Notes: generated from the sequence alone by a model not told the origin. DNA of 64,000 nucleotides from Posidoniimonas corsicana (GCF_007859765.1 NZ_SIHJ01000001.1:1381967-1445966); one strand, 5' to 3'. Positions 9,596-18,908 are shown, numbered from the stretch's first letter. A program made the numbers and translations.

Positions 9596-11326
9596 ATGGA
9601 CCGTATGCACCGCCCCCTGCTCGCAGCCGCCGCCCTGCTCGTCCTGTCCTTTCCCGCCGCGGCCGACGTCGTGGTGATCTCCAACCGCACGCGCGAAACC
9701 GTTCCGGTCACCATCTCGCCGACCGGCGGCAAGCCCTACCGCCTGCAGCTCACCAGCGGGCAGGTGGTGCCGCTGTTCAGCGACACGCCGCTGCACGCCA
9801 ATTTCAACACGCAGTCGGGCGTCAACGGCTTCAAGCTGGACGCCAACAGCGCGTACTACTTCGGCCAGACCGACCAGGGCCTGCAGCTGCACCTCATCGG
9901 GCTGGGCGAAGCCGGCTCGCACGCGCGGCCGCTGCCGGGCGGCGGGCGCACCACGCCGGCGGGAGTGGTGGACGTGAAAATCTGTGTCGACGAGGAGGAG
10001 CCCCTCCGCCGCGAGCAGTGGATCGCCAAGCTCCGCCGGCGGGTCGACATGGCCTCGCTGATCATGCTCAGCCACTCCGGCATGACGTTCCGTGTGGTGT
10101 CCACCGGCAGCTGGAACTCCGATAACGACACCAACGACTTCACCAAATCGCTCAAGGAGTTGGAAGAGGAAGTCCCACGCATCGGCGACACCCTCGTCAT
10201 CGGATTTACCAGTCAGTACCAGGTGGTCCGCGGCCGCACGCACCTGGGGGGCACGCGGGGGCCGCTCAGCTCGCACATCCTCCTCCGCGAGTGGTCGCAG
10301 CACGTGTCCGAACGCGAGCGGCTGGAGCTGCTGGTCCACGAGCTGGGCCACTACCTGGGCGCCAGCCACAGCCCCGAGCCCGACAGCGTCATGCGCCCCG
10401 TGCTGGGCGACCGCCAGAGCCGCCAGACGGGCTTCGGCATCCGCTTCGACCCGGTCAACACGCTCATCATGTCGATGGTCGGCGAGGAGGTCCGCCGCCG
10501 CGGGGCCAAGACCTTCCCCGACCTCTCCGAGCCGACCCTCTCGCGGCTCAACCAGATCTACACCGCGCTCTCCAAGACGCTGCCGCAAGACTCGTCCGCC
10601 GCCCGCTTCGCCGCCCGCACGCAGACCGCCAAGGGGTCGTCGACCAGCGAGCTCGCCAAGCTGGTCGTGCAGTCGATCACCCAGAGCGGCCAGGCCAACC
10701 AGCGCCTGCCAGAGGCCGGACGCCTGACCGGCGACGACCTGACCGATGAGCTGGTCCGCAACGCGGCGGCCGACACCGCGGTGCTGCGGGACCGCGGGCG
10801 GAAGCCGCTCCTGCTGGGGCTCGGCATCGCGCTGGACGACACGCTCGTCCTCGGCAGCCTCCCCGCGACCGGCCAACTGGTCCGCGAGGCCGACCCACCG
10901 GGAGCGCTCGCCAAGCGGGCGCCGACCATCTGCCAGGCCACCATGTGCGGCCGGAACGACCTGCTCAAGCATTTCTTCGTGTCCGCCGCGCTGACCGCCG
11001 CCACCGACGCCAACCAGGCCCACGCGATCGGTGTTGCGAAAGAAATCTTCGATTCCAACCGCAAGAGCGGCTTCAGCTTCGTCGACCTGGCCGCCGACCG
11101 CGCCGGCGTCCGCTTCGCTCAGGCGGTGCTGTCCGGCGAGCTGTCGGCCATCGACATCGCCGACGACTTCACCTGCTACGCGTTCATGCCGGCATTCGCC
11201 GACCTGCCCGAGGGCCTGTCGGCTGCCGAGTTCCAGCAGCAGTACGGCAGCCCCACCGACGCCCGCTACCTCGCGCTCATCCGCGAGATCGACGAGCGGA
11301 TCGATCAGCTCACCGGGTACGATTGA
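9596..11326 (+). CDS. exported matrixin-like zinc metalloprotease with C-terminal extension
   Basis: Predicted secreted zinc peptidase of the metzincin clan. It has a signal peptide (about residues 1-22) and a beta-rich region of about 110 residues that may act as a propeptide. The catalytic domain carries HELGHYLGASH (zinc His 248, 252 and 258; Glu 249), immediately followed by HS...VMRP, the matrixin-type Met-turn arrangement. After a helical linker, the last 130 residues hold conserved-looking blocks (DLLKHFFVSAAL, KEIFDSNRKSGFSF, DLAADRAG) that resemble YfiM/DUF2279-type proteins by eye. A second ATG at 9605 would shorten the signal peptide by three residues. There is no operon partner. 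Target protein unknown. Confidence 0.75.
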   Translation: MDRMHRPLLAAAALLVLSFPAAADVVVISNRTRETVPVTISPTGGKPYRLQLTSGQVVPLFSDTPLHANFNTQSGVNGFKLDANSAYYFGQTDQGLQLHLIGLGEAGSHARPLPGGGRTTPAGVVDVKICVDEEEPLRREQWIAKLRRRVDMASLIMLSHSGMTFRVVSTGSWNSDNDTNDFTKSLKELEEEVPRIGDTLVIGFTSQYQVVRGRTHLGGTRGPLSSHILLREWSQHVSERERLELLVHELGHYLGASHSPEPDSVMRPVLGDRQSRQTGFGIRFDPVNTLIMSMVGEEVRRRGAKTFPDLSEPTLSRLNQIYTALSKTLPQDSSAARFAARTQTAKGSSTSELAKLVVQSITQSGQANQRLPEAGRLTGDDLTDELVRNAAADTAVLRDRGRKPLLLGLGIALDDTLVLGSLPATGQLVREADPPGALAKRAPTICQATMCGRNDLLKHFFVSAALTAATDANQAHAIGVAKEIFDSNRKSGFSFVDLAADRAGVRFAQAVLSGELSAIDIADDFTCYAFMPAFADLPEGLSAAEFQQQYGSPTDARYLALIREIDERIDQLTGYD

Positions 11327-11909
11327 GCCGCGGCCGGCAGCGGTCACACCAGTTCTGGCCGGTTTGTTTTGTCCACAAACACTGCGAAGGGGACAAAACC
11401 CGGGCCATAACTCCCCCCCTGTTCTCCGTAAGTGCTTTTCAATTAAGCCATTACGCCATCCCCTCCGATTTGGCCGCTGGGGGTTTTGTCCGATTCTGTG
11501 CGCGCCGATGGGACAATACCCCACCGGCTTCTCGCCTCGTCGAGATTGTCCGTGACACCGACATAGGGGCAGAGAATCGCAATCGATTCTCTTCTCGGTC
11601 AAACCTCACCGCGCAGCAGCCTACGCCTCACCGGCAATGGGTGGGTAATCGGCTGCCCCCTCATTAGACCGCGCGAGGTGGCCGGTTTCAGCAACAAAGC
11701 CGAACCGACGAGAGAAAGCCGCCCCCGGTTCTCGAAACCGGGAAAAACCACCCGGTCGCCTCGTCGGTAACGTTGAGATACCCGTGAGTTCTGAGCGGCC
11801 CATCGGTAGGCACACTTCTACGGGGCGCCCCGGCCCGCCTATCCTGCGTCATGAAACAAGGTCATGCTTCTAGGCGTAGATTTGCCACACCACACTCGAC
11901 GAGCCCCTG
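11327..11909. other. 583-base gene-poor stretch rich in inverted repeats
   Basis: No convincing gene is seen. The left part holds four copies of the TTTTGTCC/GGACAAAA motif in alternating orientation (annotated separately). Farther right are an 8-bp hairpin GAGAATCG-CAAT-CGATTCTC (11572-11591) and a 7-bp hairpin CCCGGTT/AACCGGG (11724-11742). The 64-codon minus-strand frame at 11621-11815 has no recognisable features. The sequence has the look of decayed mobile or repeat DNA. Confidence 0.5.
11366..11522. repeat. paired TTTTGTCC/GGACAAAA inverted repeats
   Basis: GTTTTGTCC (11366-11374) pairs with GGACAAAAC (11391-11399) across 16 nt. GGGGTTTTGTCC (11480-11491) pairs with GGACAATACCCC (11511-11522) across 19 nt with one mismatch. 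The inner arms also match each other: GGACAAAACCC (11391-11401) against GGGTTTTGTCC (11481-11491). A related pair occurs at 63700-63737. Confidence 0.65.
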
Positions 11910-13112
11910 ATGCCCAAGCACTACTGCGGGCCCCTCGGCCTGATCATGATCGCCGCGGTCTGCTCACCGGCGCCGGCGGCCGCCCCTCCCGAGGGCGCGG
12001 TCCGCGTCGCGACGTACAACATCTCGTTCTACCGCGACGCGGCGGGCGAGCTGGAAACCGAACTCCGCGGCGGCGCGTCCTCGCAGGCGAAGCAGATCGC
12101 GGAGGTCATCCAACGCGTCCGCCCCGACCTGCTGCTGCTGAACGAGATCGACTACACGGCGGACGGCGCAGTGGTCGACCTGTTCCGCCAGCGGTACCTG
12201 CGGCAGCCCCAGAACGGCCAGCAGCCGATCGACTACCCACACACCTACACCGCCCCGGTCAACACGGGCGTGCCGACGCCGTTCGACCTGGACCGCGACG
12301 GCCGCACCGGCGGCCCGGCCGACTGCCAGGGGTTCGGACGCTACCCGGGGCAGTACGGCATGGCCGTGCTCTCGCGGCTGCCGATCGACCGCGAGCACGC
12401 CCGAACGTTCCAGCAGCTCCTGTGGCGTGACCTGCCCGGCGCCAAGCTGCCAGCCGACCCAACGTCGGGCGAGCCGTACTACTCGGGCGAGGAACTCGCG
12501 CGGCTGAGGCTCTCGTCGAAGAGCCACTGGGACGTGCCGGTCACGCTGCCGGGCGGCGGGCGGCTGCACCTGCTCTGCTCGCACCCCACGCCGCCGGCGT
12601 TCGACGGACCCGAGGACCGCAACGGCTGCCGCAACCACGACGAGATCCGGCTGATCGCCGACTACCTCACCCCAGGCCGCTCGGGGTACGTGGTCGACGA
12701 CAACGGCCGGCGGGGCGGTCTGCCGGCGGACGCGTTGTTCGTCGTGCTGGGCGACCTGAACGCCGACCCGCACGACGCCGGGGGCAAAGAGCTCGGCGCC
12801 ATCCAGCAGCTGCTGGAGCACCCGCGGGTCAACGCCACGCGGCCGCCGACGAGCCGCGGCGCCGTGCTCGCAAGCCAGGCCCACCCCGACCTCAACCGAG
12901 ACCAGCACGGCCCCGCCGCGGAGGACACCGCCAACTTCAGCGGCGACGACTTCAACAACCTGCGGGTCGACTACGCCCTGCCGTCACGCGACCTGGTGGT
13001 TGTCGGGGGCGGCGTGTTCTGGCCGCCCCCCGGCGAGCCGGGCGCCGCAGCAATCAACGCGACCGACCACCGGCTGGTGTGGATCGACGTGCGCACCAAC
13101 AAGGACGACTAA
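11910..13112 (+). CDS. exported endonuclease/exonuclease/phosphatase-fold protein
   Basis: Member of the DNase I-like EEP superfamily, predicted to hydrolyse a phosphodiester or phosphomonoester outside the cytoplasm. A short signal peptide (about residues 1-24) precedes VRVATYNISFY, the strand with the conserved Asn. The metal-binding Glu lies in LLLLNEIDYT, the catalytic His in LLCSHPTPP, the Asp/Asn pair in VVLGDLNADP, and the terminal His in NATDHRLVWIDV. The last residues end directly after that motif, so this is a single-domain enzyme of normal length. Planctomycetes encode many such exported copies; nucleic acid, inositol phosphate and sphingomyelin are all possible substrates. It follows the long repeat-containing gap and has no operon partner. 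Confidence 0.88.
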   Translation: MPKHYCGPLGLIMIAAVCSPAPAAAPPEGAVRVATYNISFYRDAAGELETELRGGASSQAKQIAEVIQRVRPDLLLLNEIDYTADGAVVDLFRQRYLRQPQNGQQPIDYPHTYTAPVNTGVPTPFDLDRDGRTGGPADCQGFGRYPGQYGMAVLSRLPIDREHARTFQQLLWRDLPGAKLPADPTSGEPYYSGEELARLRLSSKSHWDVPVTLPGGGRLHLLCSHPTPPAFDGPEDRNGCRNHDEIRLIADYLTPGRSGYVVDDNGRRGGLPADALFVVLGDLNADPHDAGGKELGAIQQLLEHPRVNATRPPTSRGAVLASQAHPDLNRDQHGPAAEDTANFSGDDFNNLRVDYALPSRDLVVVGGGVFWPPPGEPGAAAINATDHRLVWIDVRTNKDD

Positions 13113-13315
13113 CATCGACAGTCGCCAAGGCGCCAATCACCGGGCCGCGCCCCTTCGGGAGCATCCAGTAGCTGCAAGTTGCCAAGACGCTTTGGCGCAC
13201 GGCTAACGTACGGTCAAGCGTCGCTCTTCAGGCATTGCCCTCCGGCCGCTCCCTGACGGCCACGGTTCGAGAACGAACGGGCGGCCGGCTGTGTTGAGGC
13301 TGCCGCTTGTGGGGG

Positions 13316-14401
13316 CTACCGCTGCACGCGGGCCGACCCGCCTTCGGCGAGCGCCTCGACTTCGGCCAGCGTGGCCTGCGACACATCGCCCGGGTAGGTG
13401 GTGAGCAGCGCGCCGTGGGCCCAGCCGAGCCGCAGGGCCTGCTCCGGCTCTTGGCCGGAGAGCATGCCGTAGATCAGGCCCGAGGCGAAGCCGTCGCCGC
13501 CGCCGATGCGGTCGATCACGTCCAGCTCCATCGTGGGGCAGGTGTACCGCTCGCCATCGAGCCACAGCACGGCCGACCAGCTGTGGCGGCTGGTGGAGTG
13601 CACCTCGCGGAGCGTGGTGGCGACCATCTTGATGTTGGGGTACTCGGCCTTGACCTGCTCGATCATGCCGAAGAACGCGTTGGGGTCGAGCTTGCCCTTC
13701 TTCTCGACGTCCTGCCCCTTCAGGCCGAGGCCCTTCTGCAGGTCCTCCTCGTTGCCGATCAGCACGTCCAGGTGCTTGGCGATCTCGCGGTTCATCTCGA
13801 TGCCGTGGGCCTCGCCGCCAGGCAGCGTCTTCCACAGCTTGGCGCGGTAGTTGAGGTCGAACGAGGCGATGGCGCCCGCCTCCTTGGCCTTGGTCACGCC
13901 CTCGACAATCAGGTCCGAGGTGTGCTCGCCCAGGGCCGCGTAGATGCCGCCGGAGTGGAACCAGCGGACGCCGCGGTCGAACACGTTCTTCCAGTCGATG
14001 TCGCCCGGCTTGAGCATGGCCGCGGCCTCGTTGGCGCGGTTGTAGAACACCACCGGCGCCCGGGCGCCGTGGCCGCGGTCGCTGTAGACGGCGGCCATGT
14101 TGGGCCCGCGGACGCCGTCGTGCTGGAAGTGCTTGTAGAACGGCTTCACGCCCATCTGCCGCACCTGGGTCTGGATCAGCTCGCCGACGCCGTTGTCCAC
14201 CATCGCCGTGACGATGCCGGTGTTCAGGCCGAAGCAGCTGGCCAGGTTGGCCGCGCAGTTGTACTCGCCGCCCGAGACGTGCACCGCGAAGTTCGTCGCC
14301 TTGCGGAACGGCGTGATGCCGGGGTCGAGCCGGTGCACCAGGGCGCCGAGCGAGACGAAATCGAGTTCACAATCGTCGGTACGGACAGACAAGCCAGACA
14401 T
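13316..14401 (-). CDS. kdgK: PfkB-family sugar kinase, probably 2-keto-3-deoxygluconate kinase
   Basis: Ribokinase/PfkB-family kinase, most like KDG kinases that feed 2-keto-3-deoxygluconate into the lower Entner-Doudoroff route. Visible features are the sugar-binding segment VHVSGGEYNCAANLA, a substrate-lid region with HSGGIYAAL, and the C-terminal catalytic loop DRIGGGDGFASGL containing the catalytic Asp. The ATG at 14401 (MSGLSVRTD) is chosen because the upstream 46 codons overlap the gnd leader and look random. It diverges from gnd with 258 bp between starts, which suggests shared regulation of sugar-acid metabolism. The exact sugar is inferred; other PfkB substrates remain possible. Confidence 0.78.
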   Translation of the reverse strand: MSGLSVRTDDCELDFVSLGALVHRLDPGITPFRKATNFAVHVSGGEYNCAANLASCFGLNTGIVTAMVDNGVGELIQTQVRQMGVKPFYKHFQHDGVRGPNMAAVYSDRGHGARAPVVFYNRANEAAAMLKPGDIDWKNVFDRGVRWFHSGGIYAALGEHTSDLIVEGVTKAKEAGAIASFDLNYRAKLWKTLPGGEAHGIEMNREIAKHLDVLIGNEEDLQKGLGLKGQDVEKKGKLDPNAFFGMIEQVKAEYPNIKMVATTLREVHSTSRHSWSAVLWLDGERYTCPTMELDVIDRIGGGDGFASGLIYGMLSGQEPEQALRLGWAHGALLTTYPGDVSQATLAEVEALAEGGSARVQR

Positions 14402-14646
14402 GCGCGAAGCCACCCTATTCAATGTCGCGGGCCAAGAAAAAGGAGCCTGACAGTATCCCCAGCCCCGGCGGGGTCCAAAAGGGGCCAGACCGCTCCCCGC
14501 GAGGATTCTGCGTGAGATGCTCCCTGGTTTGCGCCCCACGGGCGTGCGACCCGGCGGTTCCCTTCCCTGCCGACGGGCGGTGTATTGACCATCGGCTGCC
14601 CGCGGCCCAAGATCATGGGGCTAGGCGGCCCCCCAACGATCCTCCC

Positions 14647-14653
14647 GAAAGGA
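14647..14653 (+). promoter_or_regulatory. ribosome binding site setting the gnd start
   Basis: GAAAGGA lies 6 nt before the GTG at 14660 and decides this start over an in-frame ATG at 14585 that would prefix 25 unrelated residues. The same GAAAGGA sequence precedes the stator channel gene and the Rrf2 gene. Confidence 0.7.
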
Positions 14654-14659
14654 CCCACC

Positions 14660-16105
14660 GTGTCTGAGCTTTGCGATTTTGGCCTGATCGGCCTCGCCGT
14701 GATGGGTGAAAACCTGGCCCTGAACGTCGAGAGCCGCGGCAACAAGGTTGCCGTCTACAACCGCACGACGAGCGTCGTGGACGACTTCATCAACGGCCGG
14801 GCCAAGGGCAAGCAGTTCGTCGGGTGCCACTCGCTGGAGGAGCTGGTCAAGAACCTGGCGCGGCCTCGCAAGGTGATGATGATGGTCAAGGCCGGCCCCG
14901 CGGTCGACGCGGTGATCGACTCGCTCAAGCCGCTCCTGGAGCCGGGCGACATCATCATCGACGGCGGCAACACCTACTACGCCGACACCGAGCGCCGCAC
15001 CAAGGAGGTCGAGGAGGCAGGCTTCCTGTACTCCGGCACCGGCGTGTCCGGCGGCGAGGAGGGCGCATTGAAGGGCCCCAGCATGATGCCGGGCGGATCG
15101 CCCGACAGCTGGCCGCACCTCAAGCCGATCTTCCAGGCGATCGCCGCCAAGGTGGGCCCCAACAACGACATCCCGTGCTGCGAATGGGTCGGACCCCGCG
15201 GCGCCGGGCATTACGTGAAGATGGTGCACAACGGCATCGAGTACGGCGACATGCAGCTCATCTGCGAAGCCTACTCGATGCTCAAGGAGGGCCTGGGCCT
15301 CACCAACGACGAGCTGTACGACGTGTTCGCCGAGTGGAACACCGGCGACCTCGACAGCTACCTGATCGAGATCACCCGCGACATCTTCAGCGTCAAGGAC
15401 CCCGAGACCGGCCAGTTCATGGTTGACCTGGTGCTGGACCGCGCCGGCGCCAAGGGCACCGGCAAGTGGATGAGCCAGCTGGCGCTCGACCTGGGCGTGC
15501 CCAGCACGCTGGTCACCGAGGCGGTCTACGCCCGCGGCCTGTCGGCCCGCAAGGACGAGCGCGTCAAGGCCGCCAAGGTGCTCCAGGGCCCCTCGCCCAA
15601 GTACGACGGCGACCGCAAGCAGTTCATCGAGCAGGTCCGCCAGGCGCTGTACGCGTCGAAGATCGTCAGCTACGCGCAGGGCTTCGTGCAGCTGCAGGCG
15701 GCCGCCGCCGAGCACGACTGGCCGCTCAACTACGGCGAGTGCGCCATGCTGTGGCGGGGCGGGTGCATCATCCGCGCCGTGTTCCTCGACCGCATCAAGG
15801 AGGCGTTCGACAAGAACCCGAACCTGGAGAACCTGCTGCTGGACTTCTACTTCGCTGGCGCGGTCGACAAGTGCCAGGACGCCTGGCGTCACGTGGTGTC
15901 GCAGGCCGCCCTGCTGGGCATCCCCGTGCCGGCGTTCTACACCGCTCTGGCCTACTACGACGGCTTCCGCCGCGAGATCCTGCCGGCCAACCTGCTGCAG
16001 AGCCAGCGGGACTACTTCGGCGCCCACACGTACGAGCGCACCGACAAGCCGCGGGGCGAGATGTTCCACACCGAGTGGCTGGACCTGCGTAAGGAGCCCT
16101 CCTAG
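14660..16105 (+). CDS. gnd: 6-phosphogluconate dehydrogenase (decarboxylating)
   Basis: Cytosolic pentose-phosphate enzyme converting 6-phosphogluconate to ribulose 5-phosphate and CO2 with reduction of NADP. The Rossmann motif GLIGLAVMGENLALN opens the protein, the substrate loop GTGVSGGEEGA follows, and the catalytic Lys and Glu sit in HYVKMVHNGIEYGDMQ. The large helical dimerisation domain is intact to the end, and length (481) fits the long, dimeric bacterial type. Start is GTG with a good ribosome binding site. It is divergent from the KDG kinase gene, and zwf is 6.6 kb downstream on the same strand. An intrinsic terminator follows the stop. Confidence 0.96.
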   Translation: MSELCDFGLIGLAVMGENLALNVESRGNKVAVYNRTTSVVDDFINGRAKGKQFVGCHSLEELVKNLARPRKVMMMVKAGPAVDAVIDSLKPLLEPGDIIIDGGNTYYADTERRTKEVEEAGFLYSGTGVSGGEEGALKGPSMMPGGSPDSWPHLKPIFQAIAAKVGPNNDIPCCEWVGPRGAGHYVKMVHNGIEYGDMQLICEAYSMLKEGLGLTNDELYDVFAEWNTGDLDSYLIEITRDIFSVKDPETGQFMVDLVLDRAGAKGTGKWMSQLALDLGVPSTLVTEAVYARGLSARKDERVKAAKVLQGPSPKYDGDRKQFIEQVRQALYASKIVSYAQGFVQLQAAAAEHDWPLNYGECAMLWRGGCIIRAVFLDRIKEAFDKNPNLENLLLDFYFAGAVDKCQDAWRHVVSQAALLGIPVPAFYTALAYYDGFRREILPANLLQSQRDYFGAHTYERTDKPRGEMFHTEWLDLRKEPS

Positions 16106-16171
16106 CTTCCACAGGCCTAACGGCCGACGGATCCTCTGCGTCGGCGCGCCCTGGCAAGCGAACAGACCCAA

Positions 16172-16213
16172 AGGCGTCCGGTCCTGCGTCCCGCAGGACC
16201 GGACGCCTTTTTT
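16172..16213 (+). terminator. intrinsic terminator after gnd
   Basis: A perfect 17-bp stem (16172-16188 with 16192-16208) closed by a 3-nt loop is followed by T residues to 16213. It lies 66 nt after the gnd stop and is strong enough to isolate gnd from the next gene. Confidence 0.92.
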
Positions 16214-16372
16214 GATTGTGCCCGTGGTTATCTACTGTCCGAATCGAGCGTGGACCCTACGGTCAAGAAGAGTGGGCCACGTGGCCAGGCCGACTAGGCC
16301 GACCGCAGCTCGACCCACCCGGTCTCGTCCTTGCCGTGTTCGCCCGATCCCTTAGCCCACGGAAAGCAAACC

Positions 16373-17599
16373 ATGCCCCCTCTCCGGACGCTCTCCTGCC
16401 TCAGCATCGCGGCGCTCTCCCTGTCGATTCTGGTCGTCCGGGCCGAAGCCGACTGGCCGCAGTGGCGGGGCACGAACCGCGACGCGCACGCACCGGACGG
16501 CAAGTGGCCGACTTCACTCGGCGAGGAACACCTTCAGCTATCCTGGCGGAAAGAACTCGGTCCCAGCTACTCCGGACCGATTGTCGTGGGCGATCGTGTG
16601 TTCACCACCGAGACACGCGGCGAAAAAACCGAAGTTGCGTCGGCCTACGACCGCAACACCGGCGAGAAGCTGTGGGAGTTGGAGTGGCCCGGCGCGATGC
16701 AGGTCCCGTTCTTTGCCGCGTCCAACGGCAGCTGGATCCGTGCGACGCCAGCCTGCGACGGACAGACGCTCTCTGTCGTCGGCATGCTCGACGTGCTTGT
16801 GGCGATCGACGTTGAGTCCGGCGAGGAACTCTGGCGGGTCGACTTCCCTGCCGAGTTATCCGTTGAGCCGCCGCAGTTCGGCGCCGCGTCCTCGCCGCTA
16901 CTGCACGAGGGATCCCTGTACGCACAGATGGGGCACAGCATCGTGAAGGTGGACGCGCAGACCGGCAAGACCATCTGGCGGATTGCCGACAAGTCGGGCG
17001 ACGCGTTTAGCTCGCCGTGGATCGGCTCGGTAGCCGGCGAGCAGCTTCTCGTCGTGCAGGCGCGTGAGGAGTTGCTCGGCATCGCCCCCGACTCAGGCCA
17101 GGTGCGTTGGTCGCAGCCGATCCAGGCCTACCGCGGGATGAACATCATGACCCCCACCGTCTACGAAGATCAGTTCTTCACGAGCGCCCACTCGGGCCGG
17201 TCGCAGCTCTGGCAAGTCACAGAGGGCGCCGACCCTACCCTGGATGAGCGGTGGTCAAACAGCGCACAGGCGTACATGTCATCGCCCGTGGTGGTGGGCG
17301 ACTACCTGTACATGCACTTGAAGAACGAGCGTCTGCAGTGTGTCGACCTCCGCACCGGAGAGGAGGCCTGGCGGAGCAGGCCCGAAGGGAAGTACCAAAG
17401 TCTCGTCGTGGTAGGCGGCAACGTGCTCGCGCTGCGGTCGGACGGCGAGCTGATCCTGTTCCGTGCGACCCCCGAAGCGTTCGAGGTGCTCGACCGCCGC
17501 AAGGTCGCCAACGACGAGACCTGGGCGCACCTAGCGGTGTGCGATGGCAAGATCTTCGTTCGCGAGCTCAACGCCTTGGCCGTCTACGACTGGAAGTAG
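16373..17599 (+). CDS. exported PQQ-like beta-propeller repeat protein
   Basis: Exported protein with a signal peptide (to about residue 26) followed by DWPQWRGTNRD, the opening block of a large planctomycete/Verrucomicrobia family of PQQ-like propellers. Repeats of the GEKLWELEW, GEELWRVDF, GKTIWRIAD and GEEAWRSR type mark successive blades. No Cys-Cys disulfide or Asp/Glu/Asn calcium site of true quinoprotein alcohol dehydrogenases is evident, so it is unlikely to be a PQQ enzyme. Such proteins are generally assigned protein-binding or structural roles. It is monocistronic, behind the gnd terminator. A paralogue lies at 56042-57346. Confidence 0.85.
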   Translation: MPPLRTLSCLSIAALSLSILVVRAEADWPQWRGTNRDAHAPDGKWPTSLGEEHLQLSWRKELGPSYSGPIVVGDRVFTTETRGEKTEVASAYDRNTGEKLWELEWPGAMQVPFFAASNGSWIRATPACDGQTLSVVGMLDVLVAIDVESGEELWRVDFPAELSVEPPQFGAASSPLLHEGSLYAQMGHSIVKVDAQTGKTIWRIADKSGDAFSSPWIGSVAGEQLLVVQAREELLGIAPDSGQVRWSQPIQAYRGMNIMTPTVYEDQFFTSAHSGRSQLWQVTEGADPTLDERWSNSAQAYMSSPVVVGDYLYMHLKNERLQCVDLRTGEEAWRSRPEGKYQSLVVVGGNVLALRSDGELILFRATPEAFEVLDRRKVANDETWAHLAVCDGKIFVRELNALAVYDWK

Positions 17600-17772
17600 G
17601 CGAACCTCCGCGCGGCTGACTTGCGAAGCGGGAACAAATCTCGCATGGGCCGGCGGACGGAGGCACTAGCGACCGCGACCCTACGACGTCGCCGCTCGAC
17701 GAGGGTGTGCTCGCTGCACTACCATGAAGTGCTGAGAGAGCCCCCGATCACCCCTCCCCGTTGAGCCCCACC

Positions 17773-18900
17773 GTGTCACCAGCCGTCATTGCCTTGCGCC
17801 CATGGTTCACCGCCGCGTTAATCACTTTGTCGTGCGGTGCGCTAGTCGCATCAGCCACCGAACCGACCTTCGTTGAGCTCGACGGGCAGCTCTACGGCGC
17901 CCAGGGCGACGAAGTCGGCCCGATCGGCGGCGGGGAGGGCTACACGCGGACCGTCACGGAGGGTGATCGCACGGCGACGACGCTCGACGAGCTGCTCGCC
18001 ACCCTCCAGGAGTCGAAGGCGGGCGACGTGGTGTTCGTCCCCGGTGACGCCCAGATCGACCTCACAGCACGGATCTACATCGAGAAGCTCGTGCTCAAGG
18101 TCCCCCCCGGCGTCACGCTGGCCAGCGACCGCGGCGCCGACCGCGACGGCAAGACCTCGCCGGGCGCCCTCTTCACCAGCGACGCGCTCGACACGCCGGT
18201 CGTGATCGAGCCGCAGGGGCCGGGCGTGCGAATCACCGGCATCCGGCTGCGGGGGCCCAACACCAAGCGGTACCTGGACCACCACGCCCGGGCCCGCGAG
18301 CTGCACGGCAAGGACTTCCGCGAGTACTACTACAAGCTCCCCACGTCCGACGGCGTCGTCACGAAGCACGACCGCCTGGAGGTCGACAACTGCGAGATCA
18401 GCGGCTTCGCCCACGCGGGCGTGCACCTGCGGGCGGGCGTGGGGCACCATGTGCACCACTGCTCGATCCACCACTGCCAGTACCAGGGACTCGGCTACGG
18501 CGTGTGCCATGACCGCGCGTCGAGCCTGATCGAGCGGTGCCTGTTCGACTGGAACCGGCACTCCATCGCCGGCACCGGGCGGCCGTCCTGCGGCTACGTG
18601 GCCCGGCACAACGTTGAGCTCGGCGAGTCGCTCAGCCACTGCTTCGACATGCACGGCGGCCACGACCGGGGCGACGGCACCAACACCGCCGGCACGCGCA
18701 TCGAGATCGCCAACAACACCTTCCGGTCCACCCGGCTGCCGATCAAGGTGCGGGGCGTGCCCGAGGAGGCCTGCGACGTGCGCCACAACTGGTTCGTCCG
18801 CCACGACTCGCCGTCGGCGGCGGTCTCGGCGGAGGAGCGGACCGAGGTGCACGACAACGCGTACGGGGAGCCGGCTAGCCTATCGGCCAACGGCGGCTAG
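17773..18900 (+). CDS. exported right-handed beta-helix (pectate-lyase-like) protein
   Basis: Predicted exported parallel beta-helix protein. A signal peptide of about 30 residues is followed by a segment with FVPGDAQIDLTARIYI, then short Asn/Cys/His-rich turns (DNCEISGFAHAGVHL, HHCSIHHCQYQGLGY, ERCLFDWNRHSI, EIANNTF) that repeat roughly every 22-25 residues. This resembles PL6/GH28-type or NosD-like folds that act on or bind polysaccharides. No catalytic site can be assigned. The start is either GTG 17773 or TTG 17761; both preserve the signal peptide. The stop codon TAG sits 8 nt before the next gene, so the two are probably co-transcribed. Confidence 0.75.
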   Translation: MSPAVIALRPWFTAALITLSCGALVASATEPTFVELDGQLYGAQGDEVGPIGGGEGYTRTVTEGDRTATTLDELLATLQESKAGDVVFVPGDAQIDLTARIYIEKLVLKVPPGVTLASDRGADRDGKTSPGALFTSDALDTPVVIEPQGPGVRITGIRLRGPNTKRYLDHHARARELHGKDFREYYYKLPTSDGVVTKHDRLEVDNCEISGFAHAGVHLRAGVGHHVHHCSIHHCQYQGLGYGVCHDRASSLIERCLFDWNRHSIAGTGRPSCGYVARHNVELGESLSHCFDMHGGHDRGDGTNTAGTRIEIANNTFRSTRLPIKVRGVPEEACDVRHNWFVRHDSPSAAVSAEERTEVHDNAYGEPASLSANGG

Positions 18901-18908
18901 AATCCCCC

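Noticed and set aside
11621..11815. A 64-codon minus-strand frame in the repeat-rich gap
   Set aside because: Composition is Arg/Gly/Phe-rich without pattern, no ribosome site precedes it, and it overlaps a hairpin.
18898..18904. TAGAATC just before the Fpg/Nei start, also seen near 6972 and 19698, as a recurrent -10 element
   Set aside because: No matching -35 hexamers at proper spacing were found, and two of the three TAG triplets are stop codons of the preceding genes.
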